From Tanypteryx hageni (taxonomy: Eukaryota > Arthropoda > Insecta > Odonata > Petaluridae): a stretch of DNA of 64,000 nucleotides. Both the position numbers and the translations under genes were made by a program. The notes beneath the pieces were generated by a model. The model did no database searches. It saw only the letters and a program-made list of their open reading frames with translations, and was not told the origin of the DNA. The stretch covers positions 22,979,840 through 23,043,839 of the forward strand of contig CM054116.1 in assembly GCA_028673005.1 (NCBI GenBank). The letters are read 5' to 3'. The first letter of the stretch is position 1. The number at the start of each line of letters is the position of its first letter. Positions 36,966 through 48,800 of this stretch are shown in pieces.

Positions 36966-39483
36966 TGATTTTTCTAGAGACCAACTTATGGGGGTTTAAC
37001 GATTGTGAAAGTTTCAGCTCTTAATTCCATTGGGAAATGTCCAAAAATACCGGGACAGACAGACGGGCACTTAAGAATTATTATATAAGGATTCAATTTC
37101 TCTAAACAATGCGCAGTAACTCTAAAAGAAGAACAATCTCGAGGTATTGAAATTCCGTTAGTTCAGCTCAGTCAATATTAATGATAATAATTAGTAATTT
37201 CGCAAGAACAATTATGGAAAATGTCAAACTGAGATGAGCAAATTCATTTTATATTTTGAATTATATCAAACAAAATTACCTCCTAACGAGTGTTTTCAAT
37301 CCAACAACAGCGTGGCAATTAACTGATATATCATCAGCTTCTTATAGAATCGCGAATGAAATATACGTTCCTCTTTCATGCATTTGGACATGTTTGACGA
37401 AGTTTACAGGTCTTCCTATCCGATATGGAAAAAACGCATACTATGGTATGCATTTTTCGCATAGTCACGTGCGAAAAATGCATTCTCAGTTTCGAAAGAG
37501 GGGTAGAGAATTTGACTTCAAATACTGTTACTGCCATAAGCATCAAGTCCACACTTCTATAAATGTTTTAGTACAGTTATTTAATCCTCTTTTATTTATT
37601 AGATTTTTGCGATTAATGCAACAAAATTCTCATGATAAAATTTCTCAGTAATCGGTCCTCACGGACGGTTGGGGGCCTCCCGAACCTTTTTGCGCCTGGG
37701 GCCTTAAGATAACTTAATCCACCACTGACTGTGACCGCGATCTAACCTCCATTGCAAATTGCAGTAAACAACGCATTACGTCCAAGATTCTTCACTAAGG
37801 CAGCAGGTATTATTACAAGAGCTCAGCGTCGACCGAGAGCATTTGAAGAGCATGAGGTGGCTACGGGCGCAGAGCGAGAGACGATGCAAATTAAGCGGTG
37901 GGTCGGGGAGGAGGAAAATACGAACGCGTCGCGCACAGAGAGGTCACGCGTGCGACGAGGTGACGGAGACGAGCGAGAGAGCGATGGAGAAACGCACGCA
38001 CGCCGCTCCCGGCCGTCTCTCGGGAAGCTCAACGTGCGTGCCAGCCCTCGCGGTGCCTACGACCGCGCATACACATGGACGAGCCCACGCGGATTTCGAC
38101 AGCGTTTCAATCGCACGGATGGACACTGGGAAGTTGGTCAAAGTCAGAGAAATAATTCGGAGCCGCACTTCTACTTCGAAGGATGAAAAGGGATGACGGA
38201 CACCGTAGAAAATCGACAAAATTTTTCATTAACATCAATCTCTTCATGGAAAAACGGGATGAAGACTAAAATGCGGTATTCGTCCTCGTCCCTCCATGTA
38301 AAAGAAAGGACTATGCACGAGTTATTACCACTACAAAAGCATAGAAAAAATTTAAAGTATTACTGGAAAATAGAAAAGGCATCAACCTACAAAAAATTGT
38401 AACAAGATTTAAAGATATTCATATCGCTGCGGATAGAAGGGTTAATGATTAAAGGCGCTTGATAATTGACACTAATTTTTTAATCATCTCACCCGGCATA
38501 ATAATGCGAATGATTTTGAATAGTTGGCGCGTTTTAAATTGAGTTTCAGAAAGGAAAATAGGTCTATGCTGTCAGTTAAACTTCATTATTCTTCAACAAG
38601 CAGAGGAGTCGAAATGCATTACGACGTTTTAATGATTTCGAGGCATTTTCAAACGATAAGAATAATCGCATGGTATTAACTACAGTAACTGCAAACAACT
38701 GTCACATATGTTACACGAAATCGCCATGAAACTTTTAGAGTGACTAATTTTTTTGCTCATATATCCCAAGACATTTCAGGCTGTTAATTACCCTTCCATT
38801 CCAATACCCAGTATTTATTATCGCTTAACAATTAACTTTAACTTTGTAATAAAATAAATAACTAATGAAATTGTGTAAACATCCTAGGTATAAGAAACTA
38901 AGGATATCACAAATTTGCCGAGAAAATGGGATTCTGAAAATATATAAAAAGCCATTTCATAGATACTGCTGCTTTTCAAAAAGAATTACAATGAAGTCGC
39001 CGCGCGTAGTGACAAGCTGAGCTTAACCTGATGTATCCTTTTCATTAAGATTACCTCTGAATAAATAATATTCGAGTTATTTAATTATGACATTTATCAA
39101 CTAACATGCGATTCATCTTGCGATAACATCAACCGTAATAAAATATTGGATAGTTAATTTTAATAATGGCATTATGAAAACGAAATAACATTAACAAAAT
39201 GGAGTCATTACCTGGTTAAGGATGGATATTTGTGTATCGACTACAAAAGAGCCCATTCGCAAACATCAAATTAATAAATTCATGATTGTACAAAATTAAT
39301 ATCTTCCCAGAAGAATACCATATAAAAACATAATTTCTGTGAAAAAAGTTTCATTGAACAAAATAAGAAACAACATATTCAAATTATAGACAATAAAAAC
39401 TAAATAAAAGTGGTTATAAACGTCTACGAATAAACTGTAAAGTTATTTATTTATGATGGTTGGAAATTAACTCCCCCCACATA
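36966..39483. other. Non-genic interval with a CpG-rich patch
   Basis: A CpG-rich patch at about 37750-38200 contains overlapping frames on both strands (the plus-strand frame of 144 codons is Arg/Glu-rich). I see no splice context or known product. The rest is AT-rich. Confidence 0.4.
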
Positions 39484-39510
39484 CAAAGGTCGGAGGGTTC
39501 GAATCCTGGC
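39484..39510 (+). mobile_element. tRNA-like SINE fragment
   Basis: Perfect B box GGTTCGAATCC with flanking stem GGAGGGTTCG and CCTGGCTTAGG. No A box. Confidence 0.35.
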
Positions 39511-39911
39511 TTAGGAATGTGTTTGGGTTTTTTGTCAACATCAGTGATAAGCCGAATACGATGATGACTGTGATAAATGCGCTCCTGACAGATAAATAAT
39601 GAAACAATTATATAACTTTTACTAAAAGAACGGCCGAAACAGAACTTACGAATTTCATTAATTGATGATCGATTACAAACTGACTATAAAAATTATCCAA
39701 AGAGAAACCACCACAATAAACACAAAGAAAATCTTTGCCATCAAAGAAATCTTCCTTGGTGATTGTTTTGCAAAAGTAAACAAAAACATTATTCAAACAT
39801 TTAACTTAAGAAATAATTCTGAAACAATTATTTTAAATTCTAAGAATAATGTGTACTAAAATGCTACTTTTTACAGGCTTCAACATCAATGTAACGCTAA
39901 AATTTTCTCAC

Positions 39912-39999
39912 CATTAACGGCCAATGTCATCAACAAGAAGACTCCGAAGACAGCGATCCAACAGCTCCTCGGAAGGTTTCCTCTCCTTAATTCAGGCAT
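39912..39999 (-). CDS. Candidate first coding exon with signal peptide
   Basis: An ATG at 39999 (minus strand) opens a frame of 29 codons and ends at a good donor, AATG|GTGAGAA at 39912/39911. The residues form a textbook signal peptide or signal anchor: a basic N-terminal part with three arginines, then a hydrophobic core CWIAVFGVFLLMTLAV. The exon is more GC-rich than its surroundings. The 5' untranslated region would lie at about 40000-40170. The downstream exons should be below 39900, but I could not identify them, so the protein is unknown. The opposite strand is also open here, which lowers confidence. Confidence 0.45.
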
Positions 40000-40562
40000 T
40001 TTAATATCCACTCCCTAATCCCACTTATTTTACTTCCACTTTACATTTTCATTGATCATCGAGACTTTCGGCACAGAAAGATAATTTCGATGTCACTTTG
40101 AAATCACCTGGAGCACAAGCACTCCTCCGAACGGCTTGATCTTAACTGGCCTACCTGTGGTATTTGTTACTCGAAGCGGAAGGATAAAGATGTGTACATA
40201 TTTAAATAAGAAATTAAATTAGTTCTGAGAAATAAATTGTAATGATTATTTTAAAATGTATTTGTATATGAGTATTTTTGCAAATAAACCGATTAATATT
40301 CCAAACTTTTAAGTCTAAAATAGTAAAATAATTCGGCGGAGGGATACAGATGGACAGCAACCACGCCGTGTTATCCCTCCTGGACCAGCTCTCCGAGGCT
40401 GCCATCTATCGTGAAATATTTTAATTTCCAGAAGAGGTGAATTCGTGGTTCGAACTATGGGCGGCAATTATACTTATGCCATTCTTGAAGAGTAATCAAT
40501 AAGATTTGCTGATAAATATCTCGAATAAAGAAAGATTCACCGGATTGTTTTGAGAATAGCGA
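40000..40562. other. Non-genic flank, possible 5' UTR
   Basis: AT-rich sequence upstream (on the minus strand) of the candidate exon. No TATA box or other promoter motif stands out. Confidence 0.35.
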
Positions 40563-40614
40563 TTAAGATTATAATTCAGTTAGAAAGAGTACAGTGGAGA
40601 GCAGCCAGATTAAT
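40563..40614 (+). mobile_element. Non-LTR retrotransposon RT scrap
   Basis: The 17-residue translation KIIIQLERVQWRAARLI has the form found near the C-terminal end of Jockey/CR1-type reverse transcriptases. It ends exactly where the DNA transposon at 40617 begins. I did not find its continuation after 44535. Confidence 0.5.
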
Positions 40615-40616
40615 TA

Positions 40617-40745
40617 GGGGCCATCCTTAAATGATGTCACAGCATTTTTGGGATTTTTGACCCCCCCCCCTCCCCCCTCTGTCACAAAGTGTCACATATA
40701 GCTTCACCCCCCCCCCCCTCCCGTGTCACAAAACCTTGTCCTTTT
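40617..40745. repeat. Left TIR and subterminal TGTCAC/poly-C repeats
   Basis: The TIR is followed by poly-C runs of 9-12 bases alternating with TGTCACAAAGTGTCACATAT and TGTCACAAAACC. The right end mirrors this arrangement (44440-44532). The hexamers are plausible transposase-binding sites. Confidence 0.85.
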
Positions 40746-41264
40746 TAATTTAGTCATATTGGCTATATAAAATTAATGATATGTCCAGACATAATTTGTA
40801 CAATGTTTCATCTGTTACTACATGAAAGAAATTCAATACATTCAAATAAAATTATTGCTTTTTAGAAGTACATATTATAGATAATTAAATACTTAAATGC
40901 AGCTGATATTCCATTGTATGCAAATACAATACTAATTAATATAAAAATTACATGTATGTACTCTTTAAACAATGTCTGGCAACTCCAACAATGTACGAAG
41001 TTTATGCTTTTATAACTTCCAGATTAACCCATCTCTATTTTTGTAACTTTACTAACTATGGAATACATTCATTAAAAGCAATAACAATTAATAAAAATTT
41101 TAAAAATGGATATAAACAAAATGAAAAATTTGAACAACTTATAAATTAAAATTCTTTCCATGGTGTTCGGAAAATCTCATCCATACTATAAATATGCATA
41201 TTATTTGAATCTCCATCATCTGTATTACATTTTATTTATTCAAATCCAAATTTTCTTCATCAAT

Positions 41265-43510
41265 TCATTCTGCATATTGAACATTTTCCTGGTTTGTTAT
41301 AATAGCCATCATTTCACGCTGTCGTCTAGCAGCAATACGAATTGGCCTAACTCTTTCCTGAATTTGTGGGATGGTCTCTGTCTGCTTATGTATCTTATAG
41401 TGTTTCTGTAACATGACATTTGAAGCAAAATACAGATTGCAGGTATTGCATATTCGATTTCTTAATTCCTTTTGAATAGATGGGCAGTATAGATCATATG
41501 GCATAATTTTGAAACTTTTGGCAGATCTTGGTAATATTTCTTCTAAATCAATGCTACTTGTAATGAAAACAGATGGATACTTCAAATTAAGTTCTTGCTC
41601 ATCTGTTGATAATGGAGCTTTTAAACCTTCATTTGTCTGTTTGATTGGAATAGGTGGAGGTAGGAATCGTTCCCTTAAAATACTGAAAATTGAGCTTCGA
41701 GGTGCTGAACAACAGTTTGTGTCTCTGCACTTCACAATCTGTGTAATATATTGGCTAGTCCTCAAATGCTTTGATGACCAAACAGCATCTGCTGTCAACA
41801 AATTTTCAGGATTAATCTCTGAATTTTCTGGACTTATATATTTGGCTACAGTTGGAAATCCATCAATTACCATTTGCCCCCGTATTTCTGCCAATGTATT
41901 GCCACAATATTCAAAGTTTTCTTTTTCAAGGTCATCATTAATCATTTTGCCTTGTGAATCAAGATGGCTTCCATAATGCTCATGAGGAAGAATAACTCCA
42001 GACAGTTCCTTACTTAAAGGTGCCATCCTTCTCTCAACACGATTGAAAGAACTCCTGCCAGGTGCATTGGTTGCAATAAAAAGGTCATCCAAATTATATT
42101 TTAAAAAGTGATTGATTCCAACATCAATTACCTTCTGGTATCGAGGATTCTCATCAGGGCCACCATCCACAGTAAAAATTACCACCGGTTTTACTTCGTT
42201 CTGAAACCTTGTGATACTTTCAAATTCGGGTAACTTCAAAAGTATTTCAAAGTCATATGCATGTGAAAATGCTGTTGAAGAAGAGTGCTTACCGGATCTG
42301 ATAGCTATAAAGGTTGAGCCTGAATATCCTACTGCAGTTGGATCACCATTTCCATTTTTTTAAATTTCAATTCCAGCATAAACTGAAGGTATCAACTTAT
42401 GTCTGGCAGCTACAACCCAATCATGATCAGGTAAACTTACTCGATACTCAACATGCATGACCAATGGAGATTGCTCCTTTGCTGCTGTTAAGCCAAGTGG
42501 CACTCAAGCCTTATCATCTTGGCTCAAGAAGCATACTTCATTTGGTCCAAGAATTGAAGCAATTTCTTCCAAATGATTAATAGTTACTCTGCAAAATTGC
42601 CCGTCAACATGTTGGAAGTGTGCATCATTTTGAGCTTTCATGAGCTTGACTGGGACAGTGATAACATGCCGTTTCCCTTCTAAAGATGAACTGCATTTAG
42701 GAAGTAAGCGAACATAAACGCCATTTCGACTTATATTAAAGCCGATCTTATTTAATTCTTCAGTAAGCTCATCCAAAGTTTTGATACCTCTCAAAGAATC
42801 TTCATTTCGTCGTTCATGTGATGCAGAACCATGGATAGCTATATTAATAATAGCTTTTAACAACTCTGGCTGATCCAGTTCAACTCTTGGTCTACCTACT
42901 GTATCTCTCTTCTTTAAAACTTCTTTAGTTTTTGGATTCTTTTCACAAATTTCTTCTAGTTTTCTTTTTCTTTCATCTCTTGATTTTTTCTGTCGTTGTT
43001 GGTCAGATGTTTTTATTTTAAGCTCTCTTTCGAGTTCTCTTTTCTTTTTCTCGTTTTGTTTGAGTTTTTCGAGTTGTTCATTAGTAAGTTGCCCACAACT
43101 CTTTCTTTTATAAAGTCCTACTAAATCACTGTTTATTATATCTATTTTTTTTCTTAGTTCATCTTGTACTTTTGTTTTTGGTTTATTGACAATGTCTACA
43201 ATGCAAGATGTAGAAGATTGTTCTTTAGGAATACTAGTTGATTTCTCAGGAACTACACTTTGAACTTTTTTCTCCAAAGTAGTGATATTTGATACTCTTG
43301 ATTGTTTTTCCAAAAAGCAGTTCCTTTATTTTTCACTGCTAAAGCTTCATTTTCTTTAATGATGGAGGTCACTATTGATGGTAAATTCTGCATTTTTTTA
43401 ATACGATTCCAAATTTTTACAGTTTCCTGCTGCACATCCTTTGGTTTCTTTGATGGTTTTGACTTTAAGTATGACTTAAATAATGATTGAAATAGTTCAC
43501 CTTTATCCAT
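41265..43510 (-). pseudogene. DDE-type transposase pseudogene with C2H2 finger
   Basis: A gene of about 750 codons starts at ATG 43510. The N-terminal part (43253-43510) is lysine-rich. A charged, probably coiled-coil region follows (KLKQNEKKKRELEREL). The core begins with VCFLSQDDKA at about 42530, then FTVDGGPDENPRYQK near 42170, then an acidic helix region around 41880-41950. These look like the D, D and E positions of an RNase-H-fold transposase. The C-terminus has a C2H2 finger (C-x2-C-x12-H-x3-H, about 41390-41460). Damage: a frameshift in a T-run near 43313, an in-frame TGA at 42504-42506 and an in-frame TAA near 42360. This architecture recurs in invertebrate genomes under 'uncharacterized protein' labels. 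I infer a transposase from the terminal repeats and the DDE-like motifs. Confidence 0.8.
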
Positions 43511-44439
43511 TCTGTAAATAAGAGGATAATTATTTTATATTTACATAAATATAGATATTGTACAAATCAAGTCCATAATATTTAAAAGCCTTAAAAAGAA
43601 GCAGCTCTTATTATTTTCCTTATTTTAATTCCAATGAAAAGTACGATTTAAATACTAGATCCATTCACATATTTTATTAAGTATTTAACTCAAAAAAATT
43701 CAGTTATCATTTAATACATGCAAGTATATATACCTGATTTTCTTGTTAAAAATATTCTAGTATTTGAATAAAACAGCAGTTTTTTTATTACATTCTGAAA
43801 TACAAAAATAAATATTTAATTTTAAATTATAAACTAATATGTATATACTGATGACTTGCCAATATTTTAATAGCGAGTTCTCTAAAATATTTTTTTCTTG
43901 TCCAAAAACGAAAAATAACTAAAAGCATTATTTTAGAAAAATTATTGTATAAATAATGTTTACAAAACATTCTCTTTGAAAAATTAACAAATGATTATTA
44001 TTTTAGTTCTATTATAATTAAGAATGACTTCATTTCATAACTAAAACTTACCAAGACTTTTTACGGTAGGCAATTAAAAATAGTAACTAACATTAACATG
44101 GCTTGGTTTTAGCCACTTTACTGTAAATGAATATGATACAATAACAGTCAAGGAGACTAGAACATAGAGGAGGACTAGAACACCAACACAATAACAACTT
44201 AAGCTGATAATTAAGTATACAGCTTATTATAATAGTTATTGGAGTTTTTCTGTGAGTTTTAGTTTTGCATTATGTTTTTCAACTGTTATTTACAGGTTTC
44301 CACCAGAGGGTCAGTGGCAGGAAAGACAAGTAAAACAGAGAATAAATAAAAGTTAGTGAATGTCACTTCAAGAAAATTAAGGAAATAAAGCACAAGATCT
44401 TGGCAAAAACCTTTACTTATTTGTGACATCACATTGTTT

Positions 44440-44532
44440 TACATATACTCCCCCCCCCCTTGTCACAAAATGTCACATATTCCCAGACCCCCCCCCTCCC
44501 CCTTAAGCGTGACATCATTTAAGGATGGCCCC
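44440..44532. repeat. Right TIR and subterminal repeats
   Basis: Mirror of the left end: poly-C runs, TGTCACAAAATGTCACATAT, then the inverted TIR ending CATCATTTAAGGATGGCCCC. Confidence 0.85.
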
Positions 44533-44584
44533 TAACTCTACTGACAAACATACATGATTGTGTGCATTTGTTGTTTGCGTCCCT

Positions 44585-45300
44585 TTTTACTTTCCCATTT
44601 ATGTAGTATATTGAGAAAGTATTGTTATCCTGAAAAAATTCGACTTCGAGATTTTGATGGAAATACACATTTTAGGAGTCCCCGAGTCCATAAAAGTGGT
44701 TTTTGCCATGTTGTCTGTCTGTCTATCATTCTATTCGCCGATCTAGGGCCCAAACGCATACATAAAATCAAATGACATCTCGTATTAGTGAATTATATCA
44801 TTTTTGCAGATCCCTTTTTCATAAAAATGATATTGCACAGAAATAAAGGGTAGTTTATTCTTGGCAATTTTTTGAAAAATTTGATTTACTCAAAAATGGC
44901 TCCAGAGAATTTGATTAAAATCATACCAATTGTAGAACCAAATGTCACAAATAATACTATGTGAGCCATATATCTCTTGCTAAGCTACCTTACCTAAGCC
45001 TTATGACGTCACACCTCCGCCGGGATCCTTTCAAACTCTTACTACAGCCTTACAGTTAAACTAAATCGAATGATATCTCATATTTATGGATAATATCATT
45101 CATAAAAGATATTCTGATGAGTTAAATGATATTGTCCAGCATTTAAGAGTACTTTATTCTTGGATATTTTGAAAAAATTCGATTTACTCAAAAATGGCTC
45201 TGAGGATTTCGTTAAAAATCCATCCAGCCATACAGCCTGATGTCACAAATAATAATAACTAGGAGATATCTCCCAAAAAGTTACTATATATTGTCCAGTA
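44585..45300 (+). repeat. Dispersed two-unit repeat, copy 2
   Basis: Reverse-complement match to 5865-6636. The head (GTAGTATATTGAGAAAG, TTCGACTTCGAGATTTTGAT, GTCTGTCTGTC) is followed by two diverged units, each with TGTCACAAATAATA and an AAAAATGGCTC motif. It starts about 50 bp after the end of the 3.9 kb DNA transposon. Confidence 0.75.
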
Positions 45301-45403
45301 GTATTATTTCTGTTCAAGATGCTCAGCACACGTGTGTCAGAGGGGAGAGTTAATTTTGGGGCAAAAAGTGTAGTGAGATCAATATTCATTTAGTATTATA
45401 GGT

Positions 45404-45766
45404 AATAATAATAATAATTTTATTAACTCTGAAGATCTCAAATAGGCATGGAGCAGGTACATAACAGCAATAGTACATCGCTACAGAATAAAAACAGTTC
45501 ATGAACTTAGAAATTCTTGAACACTATAAAAATTATTATTTAACATTAAATATTTGAATCGTTTTCTAATGATAGGAATACTTGAAGAACATTTAACATT
45601 ACAAGGTAACTTGTTATAAGCCACTGAGGCGGCATTGTTGATTGCCTATAATCCTTGATATGAACATCATCTTTGTGTCGTGTATTATAATTGTAAAACT
45701 TCTGATTAGATTGGAACAGTGCAGAGTATTTTTTACAAAGATAGAACAATTTAATAAATACATACA

Positions 45767-45775
<9 letters not shown>
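45404..45775 (-). pseudogene. Non-LTR retrotransposon 3' end with (ATT)n tail
   Basis: The minus strand encodes the C-terminus of a Jockey/CR1-like polyprotein in two frames: YNTRHKDDVHI, then after a shift AYNKLPCNVKCSSSIP and RKRFKYLMLNNNFYS, ending at a stop. A 3' untranslated region of about 100 bp ends in TTAATAAAATTATTATTATT, an (ATT)n tail typical of such elements. Only the last part of the element is present, as expected from 5' truncation during insertion. Confidence 0.8.

Positions 45776-45842
<67 letters not shown>
45769..45842. repeat. (TA)n microsatellite
   Basis: About 36 uninterrupted TA units. It has no palindromic element beside it, unlike the tracts at 35.3 and 52.9 kb. Confidence 0.95.
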
Positions 45843-45843
<1 letters not shown>

Positions 45844-48654
45844 GGTATTGTGATTATGCCTAAAGAAATATACAATGGTTTACCAGGAGAGCTTTAATGG
45901 CCGGCTTTTTTCAGGAAGAAGACTTTATTGGCAAATTTATCATGACCCCAAAAGATTATTCCATATGACAAATTAGAATGAATCTTTGCATAATATATCA
46001 ATTTTAAAATTGCAATACTGACAATTTTGAATAATATATGTAGCATAAATTTTCCAGTTGATAATTTTTACTTTCTCCAATGACAGTGCTTGAATGAAAG
46101 TTGGCAACGCTGGTCACCAAGGCCCACATGTCTCCCCGCCCCCAGCAGCTAACAAGTGGCTCTCATCATTCCGATGGACAGTGGGGCTGCTTTTTTAACA
46201 GATTCTTTATTTAAGGAGCTGAATAAGGTAAAATTATCTATCAAATATATTAGAGAACAACATTACGATAATAATGAATCAGACATGTTGGCGAGTAAAT
46301 CAGGATACGAAAAATAAACCCGAGGATTTTTATTCCCATTACAGCTCATTCATTAAGTTTAGTTGTGAATGCCTGGGCAAAAATGTAGTACAAAGTAATA
46401 GGTTGCTTTTCTGTTGGGAAGGAATTTTATAATTTCTTCACTGCTACTACAAAATCGTGAGAAGTGGTGAAAAAGTACAATATGATTCTGAAATGACATT
46501 AAAATGCACTAACAAATAGTTCATTAAATTCATAACCGAACCTTTACGTAGGTCTGGGACCGTCTTCATAATATGGTGTTATTTTTTCATTGTTTACAAA
46601 TTTCACCAAAGACTCATACGTACACTAAATGAGGAAGTTAAGTAAATCAGCACTCGAGCAAAATAATATTTAATGGAACTGTAAAATATTTTTTTATAAT
46701 ATGCATAGGTTTGCAGTTTAGTCCTTTTTGTTTCATTTAATTGTTTGTTTTTTTGAGAAACTTCATTTCATGGCTACATAATGGTTTTAACTCATACTGT
46801 TCTTTTCTTATTCATGCTGGCGATGATTTTTGCATGCATGCATGAGTATATCAGAGAGTTATGCACTGCATATCTATCCTATAGTAAATCTGCTTCTAAC
46901 TTATGAGATATCATATAGGAGGACACTCTAGTTGGTAGCATGAACGAAGGCAGGTGGCAACTGGTTACGCAGAAGGCATGGAATGTCACTTGGTTTCCGT
47001 CACTCCTTCACTTGGTCATTCAGCATCAGTCTGTTACAGCGGCTTTTGGTGTGCTGTTTGTACATTTGCGGCATAATTTTCGTGTTTATTTACTTGATTT
47101 ACTATTGAGATTTAAACAGTGGTGTTCTAAAATGGAGAGCAAAGAAAGTAAACACAAAGTTTTGCACAAACAAGCAAGATAAATCATATATAAAGCATAT
47201 CGGTACTCAGGACCAGTGGAACAGGGTTGCAAAACAGGCAACTGCCTAGGGTGCCAAAGATTGAGAGGCAGCATGAAGAGTCAATGATTTGATTTCACAG
47301 CACTGTATATGTGTGTGTCTGTATTCTTTTCTTTAAGTAACGTATACTTATCAATCATCTTTGATTGATTCATTTTGTTATATTTTTACGCACATTTGTG
47401 TTGTATAAACCTTTATATTAAAAATGATTTTAATTCCTCTTCAATGCTGTGCACTACCCCAATCCTAAAAGTATAAGAAGAACTAGTGGTCTGAAGATGT
47501 TGACGTACCAACTAACATATGAGCCTAAAGTTATGATTTGCTTAATCTCTTGCTAAAAAATTATCATCTTAATGCCCATTTTTACTACTGTTACTAACCA
47601 TAAAGCTATTTAATGTGGAAAAAAATTGTTTTTAGTAATTATGAAAAAATATTTAATAAGGAAAACAAGCTTGAATTAATATTATATTTAAGTAATACCG
47701 GTGCTTATAGACATCATTGTGTAATTACTAATAAAAGTAATTTTCAACCGTTAGATTTTTAGTCACATTTATATTGGAGTAGGGTGCCAAAAAATTGTTT
47801 GCCAAGAGTGCCAAACTGTCAGTAGTACAAAAACGAGTTGGAGCATGCAGATGATTCAACACGTACAGCTGGTTACAATGTTGCCAGCTGTCAAGAGCGA
47901 ACAGCGAGCACTTGTGGCATATCATGCATTGCTTTCTGAGCAAAAGCTTATGCAGGCTGCCGGTTTGGCAGCAATGTAACGTGTATTTCTCTCTCTCTCT
48001 CTGCGCAGTAATTTCAGATGAGCTGGAGACACGATGTTATTATGTGTTTAGGACCTTGTGCATAACAGCCTAGATAAATCGAAAACCTCATAAATGTCAA
48101 ATAATGCAGCTGCTATAAAATTACATATAAGTCTAAACAAATATTTAAGGTACATATATGTATTTCTGATTGTGCTACAAAATACAAGCATCATTCCCTT
48201 ATCAAATAGATCTTCAGCTGATGGGTCTGTAAATGTGGAAGTGTTGATGCATTGGAGCATTTTTATGTTCCGAATCTCCCAGCAGAACAGGAAAAATTAT
48301 TTCTGATCAATAGAAAATATTGCTTCTTGAGATAAAAGGATGGAAAAAATCATTTTAATGGGTGGTGACAGACTTTCAAAATTTATTATCTCTTTATCCA
48401 TTCATTTCAGTGAACTGTTTTCTCAGGATGCCAACAAAAGACAAGATATTAAGGGGATTAACTTAACTGTAAAAGTGAATGCCATAGCTATTTACAAGCC
48501 CTCATTATTCTACAGTAGAACAGTTTGAATGTGTAACGTTCCTTAATTTCCAGAGCAGATCTGTGATAAATGGATAAAAATGATGCTATCAAATAGTCAA
48601 GTAGTGGACTTGAAATTTCTTAATTATGAATGAAATGTGTGCGTGTATTTTTGG
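45843..48654. other. Long AT-rich non-genic interval
   Basis: Short frames only. CAACTGCCTAGGGTGCC near 47240 and AGGGTGCCAAAAAATTG near 47780 resemble hAT-type ends, but no target duplication was found. A (CT)n run lies at about 47991-48002. Confidence 0.4.
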
Positions 48655-48800
48655 CTAATCAACCTCTTCTTGGATTATTATAGCCATAGCTCCTTCCACA
48701 CTGAACACACTCATAGAGAAGGAGGGAATCCCAGTGAGGGCTCCTCAAACCACACAAACAGGAGGTCGGAAAAAATTCTACTTTCGCAAGATTCAGGCTC
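48655..48800 (-). mobile_element. SINE, rearranged copy C
   Basis: The minus strand contains TCCGACCTCCTGTTTG, GTGGTTTGAGGAG, GGGATTCCCTCCTTCTC and GTGTGGAAGGAGCTATGG, and ends ATAATAATCCAAGAAGAGG and TTAGCCAAAAAT. These match the body and 3' end of copies A and B. The tRNA-like head is missing and the middle is shortened. Confidence 0.7.

Larger units (their letters stand above)
40617..44532 (-). mobile_element. DNA transposon with zinc-finger transposase
   Basis: The ends are 24-bp perfect inverted repeats starting GGGGCCATCCTTAAATGATG. Both are flanked by TA (40615-40616 and 44533-44534), consistent with a TA target duplication. Next to each end are poly-C runs and repeated TGTCAC hexamers. 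The only gene, on the minus strand (41265-43510), is a broken transposase. The total length of 3.9 kb suits a full-length once-autonomous element. I do not recognise the superfamily by name with certainty; the C-tracts and TGTCAC motifs may help to classify it. Confidence 0.88.

Noticed and set aside
36580..36984. 134-residue minus-strand protein
   Set aside because: Its first part is tRNA-like SINE sequence, and the rest is AT-rich with no domain.
37752..38186. 144-residue Arg/Glu-rich protein
   Set aside because: CpG-rich patch with overlapping frames on both strands and no splice or homology support.
47213..47830. A second hAT-type element
   Set aside because: The ends look hAT-like (CAGTGGAAC..., GTGCCAAA), but no matching 8-bp duplication or inverted terminus was found.
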